A stretch of DNA of 64,000 nt from Ostrinia nubilalis (lineage: Eukaryota; Arthropoda; Insecta; Lepidoptera; Crambidae). Shown here piece by piece: positions 45,111 through 57,067 of the stretch; positions within the stretch are counted from its first letter, which is position 1, and every line of letters begins with the position of its first letter. The notes beneath the pieces were generated by a model, which was not told where the DNA came from, searched no databases, and saw only the letters and a list, made by a program, of their open reading frames with translations. The DNA lies in the NCBI RefSeq assembly GCF_963855985.1, contig NC_087107.1, forward strand, positions 744,001 through 808,000. The letters run 5' to 3'. The position numbers and the translations under genes are program-made.

Positions 45111-47484
45111 ATGATAATTTTTCCCAATATGCCGAATCATAATAACATTAACCAAAACAATAACATATCCAAATGTAATAAAATATTCTTCAGTCTCCTG
45201 CTCATAATTTTATCCCTAGACTTCGGCTTTGTTAATTTCCCATCGGTAAAAGTAAATAGAATAATAACATGTTTAACAATTTCATACGCCTTTTGTATGT
45301 GTACATACACATTAATGACGTTTCAAATCCCATTGATAGCATCGAGAACGGCAGCAACAATGGATCTAGACGCCGTAACTCAGTACCTGACAATATTAGG
45401 ACCGTTACACTATTTTTCGAATTCATTGATTCTCTTCATATTCAAGCATGGAAGTTCATTTTGTGACTTGCAAAAAGCATTAATATCGATCGATACAAAT
45501 CTGTCATCTGAGAGTCCTGCATTTAACATGAATTTGATTATGATCATTTGCTGTGTATTATGGTGTGCTTATAGAATTGTACTTATTGTTGTGTTTATGT
45601 TGAGTACTGGTACACCTTTGACTAAAAACTCAGGCTGGTGCTTGTACTTACTCCAGCTGTTCACTTATGATATCACCATGATCATTAGTTTCTTTATTTT
45701 CTATTCTGTATATCGACGGATCAAAACTTTGACTGGTTCAATTCAATCGAAGTTCAAAAGGAGAAGCGATGATAGGCGCATACCGCATTATTTGGAAGTT
45801 TATAAGAACATTGTTCTAGCGATAGACTCAGCAAAAAAATGTTTTGATTGTTTGGTAAGTAAACTATTATATTGTGTTTAAAATTTTAATCGTGATTGTG
45901 CACACGTTTATACAACATTTTATTGTTCCAGTATGTGCTTGCATTAGCAGTCACATTTCCAGATTTAGTTGTGTCGATCTACTTAGGCTTGACGACATTG
46001 AAATCTCAGCATTTTGCAGTAAGATCATTCATAATTACGTTTACAATAGAAGATCAATATCTTACATTATTAATAGGCACTTTTTGTTTATGGTTTCTAA
46101 TTTGAAATGTGTTTGCAGGAATTTGCAGTTTTTGACTTTATCCTGCATACTTTGTATACAGTACAAAGCTACATACTTCTGTGTGGTCCCGCAGTTGCGG
46201 CTGGTATGGTGACGTCGGCAGTTGATGAACTGAGGCTGCTTTTACACGACAAACTACTTTTAGAAAGAGGTACTTGAGTGAAACAGTTATTTTGTAGTTC
46301 ACTTTAATGGAACAGCGAACATTCCGCCATTGAACATTATGCTGTTGTAGGCCACTCTGAGCATATTTTTAACCGACTTCAACAAAAGGAGGAGGTTCTC
46401 AATTCGTTTGGTATGTTTTTTTTAAAAGTATGTACACCGATTACGCCGAGGTTTCTAATCCGATTTAGGAAATTCTTTTTTAAATCGATACAAAATAGCT
46501 CTCATTTGGTCCCATTTCAATTTAATTTAATTTGACTGAGTAGTTTTTATTTCATGAGCATTTTTAGTTTTCCTGGACTTCGTTATTTGATCGTTTTCAT
46601 CGTAAATCGTGACAATTGTGTCGTCCAAAAATCTTTACAATCTTTACATACACCAATTACTTAAAGATTTCTGGTCCGATTTGAATGGTTCCTGTTTATT
46701 CGATAGGAAATTTTAGCGATTCTGCGGGCTATGTCAGTCACTCTGGTTCTCCTACGAATCTCCTCATTTCTGATTCGATCACGTAGGGAAACTCCGAGCA
46801 TAGCACGCTCCATCGCCCTTTGGGTGACCTTGAGCCTTCTTATGAGGCCCATAGTAAGCGACCGCACGTCTCAGCTCCGTATACCATCACTGGCAACACA
46901 CACTGGTTAAACACTCTTGTCTTGAGGCACTGCGGTATTTTGGGCGGGGCACATAGCTCGTAGAGCTGATGGCCGGTGGGGCAGGAAAGTTCTTGAGTGG
47001 CGACCATGAGCCGGAAGATGTAGCGTGGGCAAGCCTCCCACTAGGTGGACCGACGATCTGGTGAGGGTCGCGGGAGGTGCCTGGATGCGAGCGGCGCAGG
47101 ATCGGTCTTCGTGGAAATCCTTGGGGGAGGCCTTTGTCCAGCAGTGGACGTCTTTCGGCTGAAACGAACGAACAATAGGAAATACTAAAGGGCAGAAATA
47201 ACAATGGTCACATAAAAATTTAATTTAGTTTAACTTGATAGTTTTTATTTTTGAGTATGAATTTCGATCAGAATTTTTTGTGTCTATTGATAGCATATTG
47301 TTCAATTTTAGATGATGGTGAAGTCCATGAAGAGTTGGAAGAGTTCCTGGCATACGTCGAGGGGCACCCCATGCAGTTCACCGTGCTCGAGGTGGTGCCG
47401 CTCGACTGGTCGCTGCCGGTCACCATTCTGGACCTCTGCATCACTTACCAAATCATTGTTGTGCAGATCACTAATTTGTTCTAG
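45111..47484 (+). CDS. Gustatory receptor GR-8
   Basis: Intact gene of 384 aa, the longest clear receptor here. Exons 45111-45854 (248 codons), 45932-46018 (29 codons), 46119-46269 and 47312-47484; phases 0, 0, 1 with GT/AG. Start ATG at 45111 matches the GR-7 start. L-S-L-D-F-G-F-V marks the first membrane segment. Exon 3 contains G-P-A-V-A-A-G-M-V-T-S, and exon 4 ends T-Y-Q-I-I-V-V-Q-I-T-N-L-F. A basic loop (S-K-F-K-R-R-S) before the fifth or sixth segment is specific to the GR-7/GR-8 pair. Intron 3 is stretched to about 1 kb by a LINE insertion with an inverted 5' part. Exon 4 is much richer in GC than exons 1-3. Confidence 0.92.
46374..46600. repeat. Probable dispersed repeat in GR-8 intron 3
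   Basis: The phrase aaaggaggaggttctcaatt followed by gtatgtacaccgattacg resembles a repeat I recall from moth genomes. No other copy is in the window, so confidence is modest. Confidence 0.4.
46708..47166. mobile_element. RTE-like LINE insertion with inverted 5' part, GR-8 intron 3
   Basis: 46708-46930 is antisense and encodes the region V-F-N-Q-C-V-L-P-V-M through D-I-A-R-R-I-A-K-I. 46943-47166 is sense and continues from A-G-H-I and D-G-R-W-G through the 3' end, with a cgaacgaac tail. The two parts are nearly consecutive in the LINE but opposite in orientation, the structure produced by twin priming. Confidence 0.8.
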
Positions 47485-47595
47485 TTCATCACACTATGTT
47501 AGTCGCAAAATACGTAGTGCTAAGCTTGATATTGTGTCGTCGTCTCCTTTATTAGTCGTTATTAAACAGGATCGCATTTTTAATATTATAATTTA
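47485..47595. other. 3' flank of GR-8
   Basis: Short AT-rich stretch between the GR-8 stop and the Helitron-like element; nothing else recognised. Confidence 0.4.
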
Positions 47596-47808
47596 CTAGC
47601 TTTTGCCCGCGGCTTCACCCGCGTGAAATTTCATTTGTCACAGATCGTCATAAATTATAGCCTATAATATGTTATTCTGGATTATAAACAATATTACTGT
47701 AAAGTTTCATCAAAATCCGTTCAGTAGTTTTTGCGTGAAAGAGTAACAAACATCCAGACATCCATACATCCAGACATCCAAACTTTTGCATTTATAATAT
47801 TAGTAGGA
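47596..47808 (-). mobile_element. Small Helitron-like element, complete
   Basis: On the minus strand it starts TCCTACTAATATTATAAA and ends with a GC-rich stem followed by CTAG (47596-47599), the terminal features of Helitrons. It includes the tandem phrase catccagacatccatacatc. At 63815 the same family is in the opposite orientation. Non-autonomous (213 bp). Confidence 0.7.
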
Positions 47809-48051
47809 CTATCTATGTCGTCATTACTTTAATGTTTGTACCTGTGCATACGGTACTTATGTTAGGTATTGATTGGACATTAATAGTGTTACACAGACAT
47901 CATTCTTATTAACGAAAACGGTTTTACTTTATTACTTTTCAAATGAAATGACTATAATGGATTATAATCTTTTAAAGTAGTACCTTCATTCTTCAAGTTT
48001 TACTGTATCATAAAGGATCTTTTGTTGTGATCATACTGTTTATTATTCCAA
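47809..48051 (+). promoter_or_regulatory. Conserved 5' flank of the GR-9 family
   Basis: About 240 bases before the ATG, almost identical before GR-10 to GR-12 and, from tgcatacggt onward, before GR-13. It contains tcattcttcaagttttactg and ggatcttttgttgtgatcat. Because it lies inside the duplicated unit, the copies should share expression control. No binding site is assigned. Confidence 0.5.
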
Positions 48052-50026
48052 ATGTTGAACGAAAAAACGTATCCCGTAGTCCCACAAATTAACTTTCTTA
48101 TAAAAACAAAAGATAGAGAGAAGAAGAGTTCGAAGAGATTAACCAAAGTATTCTTAGCACTTCAATTGTTCCTTTCTTTGGACTTTGGTTTTGCAAAATA
48201 CACATCTATAAGACAAAAATGGGTGATAAAAATTTTCACTTTGGTTCAATGTCTGTGCATTGCTCTTGCATGTGTAATTTGCTTCTATTTATACTTGGAT
48301 GATATGACGCTTTCAGTGTGGTATTCGGTCTTCTGCTTGGAATATACTTCTTACGTCATGGTTCTGCTCTTCTCTGATTCTGAAAAATCCTTTTATACGC
48401 TACAAAAGGAGTTGACTTCTTTTGATTCCATCATCGGCATTGACTCTGATTCCTACCATTTGGACATTTTAGTTATTATATCATGTTTGTTTACTCTATT
48501 GTTTCGAATCATCTTGGCGGTTTCTTTCTGTGCTCTAAACTCGAATATCTGCATTAAAATAACTGTCATCAGAGTTGTCTTTTTCATACCTCTGTTGTGC
48601 GTGGACATTGTCCTCATTATATACTTCTTCTCCTTTTATTTTGTTTATCGTCGCATGAAAAAATTCACCAATATCGTCAAAAACTCTACAAATATTATTT
48701 ACTGTCAAAAACTTTACATGACTATCGTTGAGGTTACGGAGAAAGTTAAAGAAACGTTTGACGGCGTGGTAAGTTCATTTTTATATCCAGAATAGACATA
48801 ATATTTGATGATAAACCGGCAGACAGTGGTGACTGAGTTTGTTGCGGCGCTTCTTCTCAGCACTTGCTTTGGCATTTGGCATTGCTTGCTTGTTTGTCTC
48901 GAAGCGCTGGTAGGGCAAAAAAAGAATGAGACATGTATAGGCTCCTTAAGAGCATTTGACGATTTGCAAGTACTAATTTAATTAGTCTAAACAAATAAAG
49001 ATAATTTTGATTTCGATTTCGATTTCGATTCCGATTCCGATTCCGATTCCGATTCCGATTCCGATTCCGGTTCCGGTTCCGGTTCCGGTTCCGGTTCCGG
49101 TTACGGTTACGGTTCCGGTTCCGGTTCCGGTTCCGGTTCCGGTTCCGGTTCCGGTTCCGGTTCCGGTTCCGATTCCGATTCCGATTCCGATTCCGATTCC
49201 GATTCCGATTCTGATTCTGATTTTGATTTTGATTTTGATGGCAAAGTTGGTACTAAAATAGTGACACAATTTGTTTCGTTTCAGTTTATAGTGGCCCTAC
49301 TTTTCAATACATCTCAATGCACGGCGTCAATCTTTTTTACTTTAAAGCAATTAACTTCTGATGGAACATTGGTAAGAAATCGTATGTAAGAGTGCACAAT
49401 TCAAAATATGAATGATAGGTATATTTATTTCAAAGTAAAATAAATGTTACAGAGTACCAACTTTGGCGGGTATCTTTCGACTACCCAGTCGTTGATAGTG
49501 GTCTTCTCACCGGCATTCTCTGCAGGGCTACTGGCGGCAGAGGTTCAGAAAATTAAATTGATTTTACACGACAAACTTTATTTGGAAAGAGGTATGATTT
49601 AATAACTTTATTTGTATGTATTGTCATCATCTTCTTAGGCTAGAATGAACTGATTTTGATAATGTTATTTTCAGATTTTGCTTTTAAATCATTTTTTTTA
49701 TCATCATCAATCTCTGTAAGCTTGAAAGCTTTAAACTCTTCTTCATAGCGTCATACTGTGGACGCTCATATAAAGTTAAATTATGTTTTCTGAAGTTTGT
49801 CCATAGTATGAAGCGTCTGTTAAGTATTGTTATTAAGTATCTTTTTTTAATCCCAGATCAGAAGCACGCCAAAGACATCCAGCGCTTCATCAGCTACATC
49901 GAGGCCCGGCCGCTCCGGTTCACAGTCTGCAAGGTCATCCCGCTCGACTGGACGCTGCCCTTCATCGTGTGCAACTTCTGCGTCACCTACATTATCGTCT
50001 TAGTTCAGTTTACGCACTTGTATTAA
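48052..50026 (+). CDS. Gustatory receptor GR-9
   Basis: Intact gene of 370 aa. Exons 48052-48768, 49285-49371, 49453-49591 and 49857-50026; GT/AG, phases 0, 0, 1. The ATG at 48052 is shared by the next three copies. Exon 3 is 139 bp (46 codons plus one base), three codons shorter than in GR-1 to GR-6, a mark of this subgroup. L-S-L-D-F-G-F-A starts the first membrane region. Exon 3 has S-P-A-F-S-A-G-L-L and exon 4 ends with canonical T-Y-I-I-V-L-V-Q-F-T-H-L-Y. Intron 1 has gained about 430 bp of repeat absent from the sister copies. Exon 2 carries F-I-V-A-L-L-F-N-T-S-Q-C, different from GR-10 and GR-11. Confidence 0.92.
48811..49242 (+). repeat. LINE/SINE tail with expanded hexanucleotide repeat in GR-9 intron 1
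   Basis: 48820-49000 matches the repeat at 25245. Its TTTCGA-type tail (about 49005-49242) has grown to nearly 40 hexamers, graded from GATTTC through GATTCC to GGTTCC and back to GATTCC, GATTCT and GATTTT. Long open frames over it (Pro-Ile or Gly-Thr repeats) are artefacts. Confidence 0.85.
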
Positions 50027-50220
50027 AATGAGTACTGGTTGATGCTTAATTTATTGATAATAATTGCTTATGAGAATTAAAAGCAAATAATGTTTGCTGG
50101 TTGATTTGATTGATATTTAATTTATTGATCATTACTTATGGGAATTAAAAGAAAATGGTATTAATTTTAGTATTTTTATTATTGTGGATCTACCTAAAGT
50201 ACCGTCAAATTCTATTAAGT

Positions 50221-50632
50221 CATCATCATCATTTCAGCCATAGGACGTCCCCTGCTGAACATAGGCCTCCCCCAATGCTTTCCATGTTGATCGATTGGTA
50301 GCGGCCTGCGTCCAGCGCTTCCCTGCTACCTTTACGATGTCGTCGGTCCCACGCTGCGTTTTCCGGTACGCGGCCTCCATTCCAGAACCTTTCTGCCCCA
50401 TCGGCCGTCAGTTCTGCGTACTATGTGCCCTGCCCATTGCCACTTCAGCTTGCTAATCCGTCGGGCTATGTCAGCGACTTTGGTCCGTTTACGGATCTCC
50501 TCATTTCTGATTCGATCTCGCAAAGAAACACCAAGCATAGCCCTCTCCATAGCACGCTGTGCAACTTTGAGCTTCTGTATAAGGCCCATAGTGAGAGGCC
50601 ACGTTTCCGAGCCATAAGTTACTACTATTAAC
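50221..50632 (-). mobile_element. RTE-like LINE 3' fragment between GR-9 and GR-10
   Basis: Minus-strand frame 50589-50332 reads M-G-L-I-Q-K-L-K-V-A-Q-R, R-D-R-I-R-N-E-E-I and W-Q-W-A-G-H-I-V-R-R, the same LINE C-terminus as elsewhere. Nearly the same copy lies at 53656-54066, so it was present before that duplication. Confidence 0.82.
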
Positions 50633-51100
50633 TACTTGTTCAAATCAAATCAAAATGATTTATTTCGCTTGAAAGTCGTTGTCGTAAGCAAGTCACTTTA
50701 ACAATAATAAAACGTATTGCCCAAAGGAAGATCTTGTTAAAGGAAAGGAACTGCATGATACTACAAGCATGAAGAGTTCTATGATCAACTGAAACCATCT
50801 TTATTGACCACAATACCACTGTATCCTTTTCATTTTGCGTAAAATAGTGATGGTGTCCCCAAAAAAAGTTTAATCAACTGAATGACTCCTAAGGGATGAA
50901 TTCGTAAGAGTTTCAAGCATAAAAATCTCTCTCTTCACTGGCGAAACACTAATCACATGAAATAAAAGAGTGCTATAATCATATACTTACTCCTTCCGAG
51001 GCATTCCATAAAACTAAACGTATTCTGAGCCCGCCGTAAATTATGTATTCCGAGTATAAAGTCGGGCTCGGATTCGGCTCGCTTTAATATTCCTGCTCAG
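50633..51100. other. Conserved intergenic block of the tandem array
   Basis: Non-coding sequence shared with 53165-53632, 54062-54532, 56605-57067 and 59077-59497 (phrases gtcgttgtcgtaagcaagtc, aataaaacgtattg, ccgagtataaagtcgggctc). No ORF. It may include 3' or upstream regulatory sequence, but repetition alone explains its conservation. Confidence 0.5.
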
Positions 51101-51430
51101 AGTTTTTGCGTGAAAGAGTAACAAACATCCAGACATCCATACATCCAGACGTCCAAACTTTCGCATTTATAATATTAGTAGGACTATCTAGTTATGTCGT
51201 CATTACTTTAATGTTTGTACCTGTGCATACGGTACTTATGTTAGGTATTGATTGGACATTAATAGTGTTACACAAACATCATTCTTATTAACTAGAACGG
51301 TTTTAATTTATTACTTTTTAAATGAAATGACTATAATGGATTATAATCTTTTAAAGTAGTACCTTCATTCTTCAAGTTTTACTGTATCATAAAGGATCTT
51401 TTGTTGTGATCATACTGTTTATTATTCCAA

Positions 51431-52975
51431 ATGTTGAACAAAAAAACGTATCCCGTAGTCCCACAAATTAACTTTCTTATAAAAACAAAAGATAGAGAGA
51501 AGAAGAGTTCGAAGAGATTAACCAAAGTATTCTTAGCACTTCAATTGTTCCTTTCTTTGGACTTTGGTTTTGCAAAATGCACATCTGTAAGACAAAAATG
51601 GGTGATAAAAATTTTCACTTTGGTTCAATGTCTGTGCATTGCTCTTGCATGTGTAATTTGCTTCTATTTATACTTGGACGATATGACGCTTTCAGTGTGG
51701 TATTCGGTCTTCTGCTTGGAATATACTTCTTACGTCATGGTTCTGCTCTTCTCCGATTCTGAAAAATCCTTTTATACGCTACAAAAGGAGTTGACTTCTT
51801 TTGATTCCACTATCGGCATTGACTCTGATTCCTACCATTTGGACATTTTAGTTATTATATCATGTTTGTTTACTCTATTGTTTCGAATCATCTTGGCGGT
51901 TTCTTTCTGTGCTCTAAACTCGAATATCTGCATTAAAATAACTGTCATCAGAGTTGTCTTTTTCATACCTCTGTTGTGCGTGGATATTGTCCTCATTATA
52001 ATCTTCTTCTTTTTCTATTTTGTTTATCGTCGCATGAAAAAATTCACCAATATCGTCAAAAACTCTACAAATATTATTTACTATCAAAAACTTTACATGA
52101 CTATCGTTGAGGTTACGGAGAAAGTTAAAGAAACGTTTGACGGCGTGGTAAGTTCATTTTTATATTCAGAATAGACATAAGATTTGATGGCAAAGTTTGT
52201 ACTAAAATAGTGACACAATTTGTTTCGTTTCAGTGCATAGTGGCCCTACTTTTCAATACATGTGAATGCACGGCGTCAATCTTTTTTACTTTAAAGCAAT
52301 TAACTTCTGATGGAACATGGGTAAGACATCGTATGTAAGAGTGCACAATTTAAAATATGAATATTATAGTTTTCGGTATATTTCAAAGTAAAATGTTTCA
52401 GAGTACCAACTTTGGCGGGTATCTTTCGACTACCCAGTCGTTGATAGTGGTCTTCTCACCGGCATTCTCTGCAGGGCTACTGGTGGCAGAGGTTCAGAAA
52501 ATTAAATTAATTTTACACGACAAACTTTATTTGGAAAGAGGTATGATTTAATAACTTTATTTGTATGTATTGTCATCATCTTCCTAGGCTAGAATGAACT
52601 GATTTTGATAATGTTGTTTTCAGATTTTTCTTTTAAATTATTTTTTTTATCATCATCAATCTCTGTAAGCTTGAAAGCTTTAAACTCTTCTTCATAGCGT
52701 CATACTGTGGACGCTCATATAAAGTTAAATTATGTTTTCTGAAGTTTGTCCATAGTATGAAGTGTCTGTTAAGTATTGTTATTAAGTATCTTTTTTTAAT
52801 CCCAGATCAGAAGCACGCCAAAGACATCCAGCGCTTCATCAGCTACATCGAGGCCCGGCCGCTCCGGTTCACAGTCTGCAAGGTCATCCCGCTCGACTGG
52901 ACGCTGCCCTTCATCGTGTGCAACTTCTGCGTCACCTACATTATCGTCTTAGTTCAGTTTACGCACTTGTATTAA
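51431..52975 (+). CDS. Gustatory receptor GR-10
   Basis: Intact gene of 370 aa. Exons 51431-52147, 52234-52320, 52402-52540 and 52806-52975; GT/AG, phases 0, 0, 1. Differs from GR-9 by few residues in exon 1 (N-terminal M-L-N-K, then T-I-G-I-D; I-I-I-F-F-F-F in a late membrane segment). It has a distinct exon 2 (C-I-V-A-L-L-F-N-T-C-E-C ending in Trp), shared only with GR-11. Exon 4 is identical in protein to GR-9 and GR-11, with T-Y-I-I-V-L-V-Q-F. Two new Cys residues in exon 2 could alter disulfide or pore packing; that is speculation. Confidence 0.92.
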
Positions 52976-53655
52976 AATGAGTACTGGTTGATGCTTAATT
53001 TATTGATAATAATTGCTTATGAGAATTAAAAGCAAATAATGTTTGCTGGTTGATGTGATTGATATTTAATTTATTGATCATTACTTATGGGAATTAAAAG
53101 AAAATGGTATTAATTTTAGTATTTTTATTATTGTGGATCTACCTAAAGTACCGTCAGATTCTATTAAGTACTTGTTCAAATCAAATCAAAATGATTTATT
53201 TCGCTTGAAAGTCGTTGTCGTAAGCAAGTCACTTTAAAAATAATAAAACGTATTGCCCAAGGAAGATCTTGTCGAAGGAAAGGAACTTCATGATACTACG
53301 AGCATGAAGAGTTATATGATCAACTGAAACCATCTTTAATGACCACAATACCACTGTATCCTTTTCAATTTTGCGTAAAATAGTGATTGTGTCCCCAAAA
53401 AAAGTTTAATCAACTGAATGACTCCAAAGGGATGAATTCGTAAGATTTTCAAGCATAAAAATATCTGTCTTCACTGGCGAAATACTAATCACATGAAATA
53501 AAAGAGTTCCATAATCATATCCTCCCTCCGAGGCACTCCATAAAACTAAACGTACGCTGAGCCCGCCGTAAATTATGTATTCCGAGTATAAAGTCGGGCT
53601 CGGATTCGGCTCGCTTTAATGTTCCTGCTATGTACCGTCAAATTCTATTAAGTCA

Positions 53656-54066
53656 TCATCATCATTTCAGCCATAGGACGTCCACTGCTGAACATAGGCC
53701 TCCCCCAATGCTTTCCATGTTGATCGATTGGTAGCGGCCTGCGTCCAGCGCTTCCCTGCTACCTTTACGATGTCGTCGGTCCCACGCTGCGTTTTCCGGT
53801 ACGCGGCCTCCATTCCAGAACCTTTCTGCCCCATCGGCCGTCAGTTCTGCGTACTATGTGCCCTGCCCATTGCCACTTCAGCTTGCTAATCCGTCGGGCT
53901 ATGTCAGCGACTTTGGTTCGTTTACGGATCTCCTCATTTCTGATTCGATCTCGCAAAGAAACACCAAGCATAGCCCTCTCCATAGCACGCTGTGCAACTT
54001 TGAGCTTCTGTATAAGGCCCATAGTGAGAGGCCACGTTTCCGAGCCATAAGTTACTACTATTAACT
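53656..54066 (-). mobile_element. RTE-like LINE 3' fragment between GR-10 and GR-11
   Basis: Nearly identical to 50221-50632, with the same right junction (actacttgttcaaatcaa), so a duplicate of that copy and not a new insertion. Confidence 0.82.
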
Positions 54067-54532
54067 ACTTGTTCAAATCAAATCAAAATGATTTATTTCG
54101 CTTGAAAGTCGTTGTCGTAAGCAAGTCACTTTTACAATAATAAAACGTATTGCCCAAGGAAGATCTTGTCAAAGGAAAGGAACTGCATGATACTACGAGC
54201 TTGAAGAGTTCTATGATCAACTGAAACCATCTTTATTGACCACAATACCACTGTATCCTTTTCAATTTTGCGTAAAATAGTGATTGTGTCCCCAAAAAAA
54301 ATTTAATCAACTGAATGACTCCTAAGGGATGAATTCGTAAGAGTTTAAGCATAAAAATCTCTCTCTTCACTGGCGAAACACTAATCACATGAAATAAAAG
54401 AGTGCTATAATCATATACTTACTCCCTCCGAGGCACTCCATAAAACTAAACGTATTCTGAGCCCGCCGTAAATTATGTATTCCGAGTATAAAGTCGGGCT
54501 CGGATTCGGCTCGCTTTAATGTTCCTGCTCAG

Positions 54533-57067
54533 AGTTTTTGCGTGAAAGAGTAACAAACATCCAGACATCCATACATCCAGACGTCCAAACTTTCGCATTT
54601 ATAATATTAGTAGGACTATCTAGTTATGTCGTTATTACTTTAATGTTTGTACCTGTGCATACGGTACTTATGTTAGGTATTGATTGGACATTAATAGTGT
54701 TACACAAACATCATTCTTATTAACTAGAACGGTTTTAATTTATTACTTTTCAAATGAAATGACTATAATGGATTATAATCTTTTAAAGTAGTACCTTCAT
54801 TCTTCAAGTTTTACTGTATCATAAAGGATCTTTTGTTATGATCATACTGTTTATTATTCCAAATGTTGAACGAAAAAACGTATCCCGTAGTCCCACAAAT
54901 TAACTTTCTTATAAAAACAAAAGATAGAGAGAAGAAGAGTTGGAAGAGATTAACCAAAGTATTCTTAGCACTTCAATTGTTCCTTTCTTTGGACTTTGGT
55001 TTTGCAAAATGCACATCTGTAAGACAAAAATGGGTGATAAAAATTTTCACTTTGGTTCAATGTCTGTGCATTGCTCTTGCATGTGTAATTTGCTTCTATT
55101 TATACTTGGACGATATGACGCTTTCAGTGTGGTATTCGGTCTTCTGCTTGGAATATACTTCTTACGTCATGGTTCTGCTCTTCTCCGATTCTGAAAAATC
55201 CTTTTATATGCTACAAAAGGAGTTGACTTCTTTTGATTCCACTATCGGCATTGACTCTGATTCCTACCATTTGGACATTTTAGTTATTATAATATCATGT
55301 TTGTTTACTCTATTGTTTCGAATCATCTTGGTGGTTTCTTTCTGTGCTCTAAACTCGAATATCTGCATTAAAATAACTGTCATCAGAGTTGTCTTTTTCA
55401 TACCTCTGTTGTGCGTGGATATTGTCCTCATTATAAACTTCTTCTTCTTCTATTTTGTTTATCGTCGCATGAAAAAATTCACCAATATCGTCAAAAACTC
55501 TACAAATATTATTTACTGTCAAAAACTTTACATGACTATCGTTGAGGTTACGGAGAAAGTTAAAGAAACGTTTGACGGCGTGGTAAGTTCATTTTTATAT
55601 CCAGAATAGACATAAGATTTGATGGCAAAGTTGGTACTAAAATAGTGACACAATTTGTTTCGTTTCAGTGCATAGTGGCCCTACTTTTCAATACATGTGA
55701 ATGCACGGCGTCAATCTTTTTTACTTTAAAGCAATTAACTTCTGATGGAACATGGGTAAGACATCGTATGTAAGAGTGCACAATTTAAAATATGAATATT
55801 ATAGTTTTCGGTATATTTCAAAGTAAAATGTTTCAGAGTACCAACTTTGGCGGGTATCTTTCGACTACCCAGTCGTTGATAGTGGTCTTCTCACCGGCAT
55901 TCTCTGCAGGGCTACTGGTGGCAGAGGTTCAGAAAATTAAATTGATTTTACACGACAAACTTTATTTGGAAAGAGGTATGATTTAATAACTTTATTTGTA
56001 TGTATTGTCATCATCTTCCTAGGCTAGAATGAACTGATTTTGATAATGTTGTTTTCAGATTTTTCTTTTAAATCATTTTTTTTATCATCATCAATCTCTG
56101 TAAGCTTGAAAGCTTTAAACTCTTCTTCATAGCGTCATACTGTGGACGCTCATATAAAGTTAAATTATGTTTTCTGAAGTTTGTCCATAGTATGAAGCGT
56201 CTGTTAAGTATTGTTATTAAGTATCTTTTTTTAATCCCAGATCAGAAGCACGCCAAAGACATCCAGCGCTTCATCAGCTACATCGAGGCCCGGCCGCTCC
56301 GGTTCACAGTCTGCAAGGTCATCCCGCTCGACTGGACGCTGCCCTTCATCGTGTGCAACTTCTGCGTCACCTACATTATCGTCTTAGTTCAGTTTACGCA
56401 CTTGTATTAAAATGAGTACTGGTTGATGCTTAATTTACTGATAATAATTGCTTATGAGAATTAAAAGCAAATAATGTTTGCTGGTTGATTTGATTGATAT
56501 TTAATTTATTGATCATTACTTATGGGAATTAAAAGAAAATGGTATTAATTTTAGTATTTTTATTATTGTGGATCTACCTAAAGTACCGTCAGATTCTATT
56601 AAGTACTTGTTCAAATCAAATCAAAATGATTTATTTCGCTTGAAAGTCGTTGTCGTAAGCAAGTCACTTTAAAAATAATAAAACGTATTGCCCAAGGAAG
56701 ATCTTGTCGAAGGAAAGGAACTTCATGATACTACGAGCATGAAGAGTTCTATGATCAACTGAAACTATCTTTAATGACCACAGAACCACTGTATCCTTTT
56801 CAATTTTGCGTAAAATAGTGATTGTGTCCCCAAAAAAAGTGTAATCAACTGAATGACTCCAAAGGGATGAATTCGTAAGATTTTCAAGCATAAAAATCTC
56901 TGTCTTCACTGGCGAAATACTAATTACATGAAATAAAAGAGTTCCATAATCATATCCTCCCTCCGAGGCACTCCATAAAACTAAACGTACGCTGAGCCCG
57001 CCGTAAATTATGTATTCCGAGTATAAAGTCGGGCTCGGATTCGGCTCGCTTTAATGTTCCTGCTCAG
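54533..57067 (+). repeat. Tandem unit 3 (GR-11), 2.5 kb
   Basis: Lacks the LINE; otherwise follows unit 2. Carries one copy of the conserved intergenic block (about 56605-57067). Confidence 0.85.
54863..56410 (+). CDS. Gustatory receptor GR-11
   Basis: Intact gene of 371 aa. Exons 54863-55582, 55669-55755, 55837-55975 and 56241-56410; GT/AG, phases 0, 0, 1. Exon 1 has one more codon than GR-9 and GR-10, an extra Ile in the V-I-I-I-S-C-L-F segment. Exon 2 is the same C-I-V-A-L-L-F-N-T-C-E-C type as GR-10, so these two are closest sisters. Exon 4 keeps T-Y-I-I-V-L-V-Q-F. Confidence 0.92.

Larger units (their letters stand above)
47726..51100 (+). repeat. Tandem unit 1 (GR-9), 3.4 kb
   Basis: First of five direct repeats that each begin in the small Helitron-like sequence (agtttttgcg) and carry one receptor plus flanks. 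This copy alone retains the whole Helitron to its left and has an extra insertion in intron 1. Following units start at 51101, 54533, 57068 and 59498. Confidence 0.85.
51101..54532 (+). repeat. Tandem unit 2 (GR-10), 3.4 kb
   Basis: Same start point in the Helitron-like sequence as units 3-5. The intergenic part contains the conserved block twice (53165-53632 and 54062-54532) on either side of the LINE fragment, as expected from an unequal crossover. Confidence 0.85.

Noticed and set aside
47596..47808. CRISPR-like array from catccagacatccatacatcc repeats
   Set aside because: Short, degenerate tandem words inside a Helitron-like element of an insect genome; no spacers.
48982..49269. ORFs of Ile-Gly/Thr-Gly and Ile-Pro/Val-Pro repeats
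   Set aside because: Products of translating the hexanucleotide repeat in an intron.
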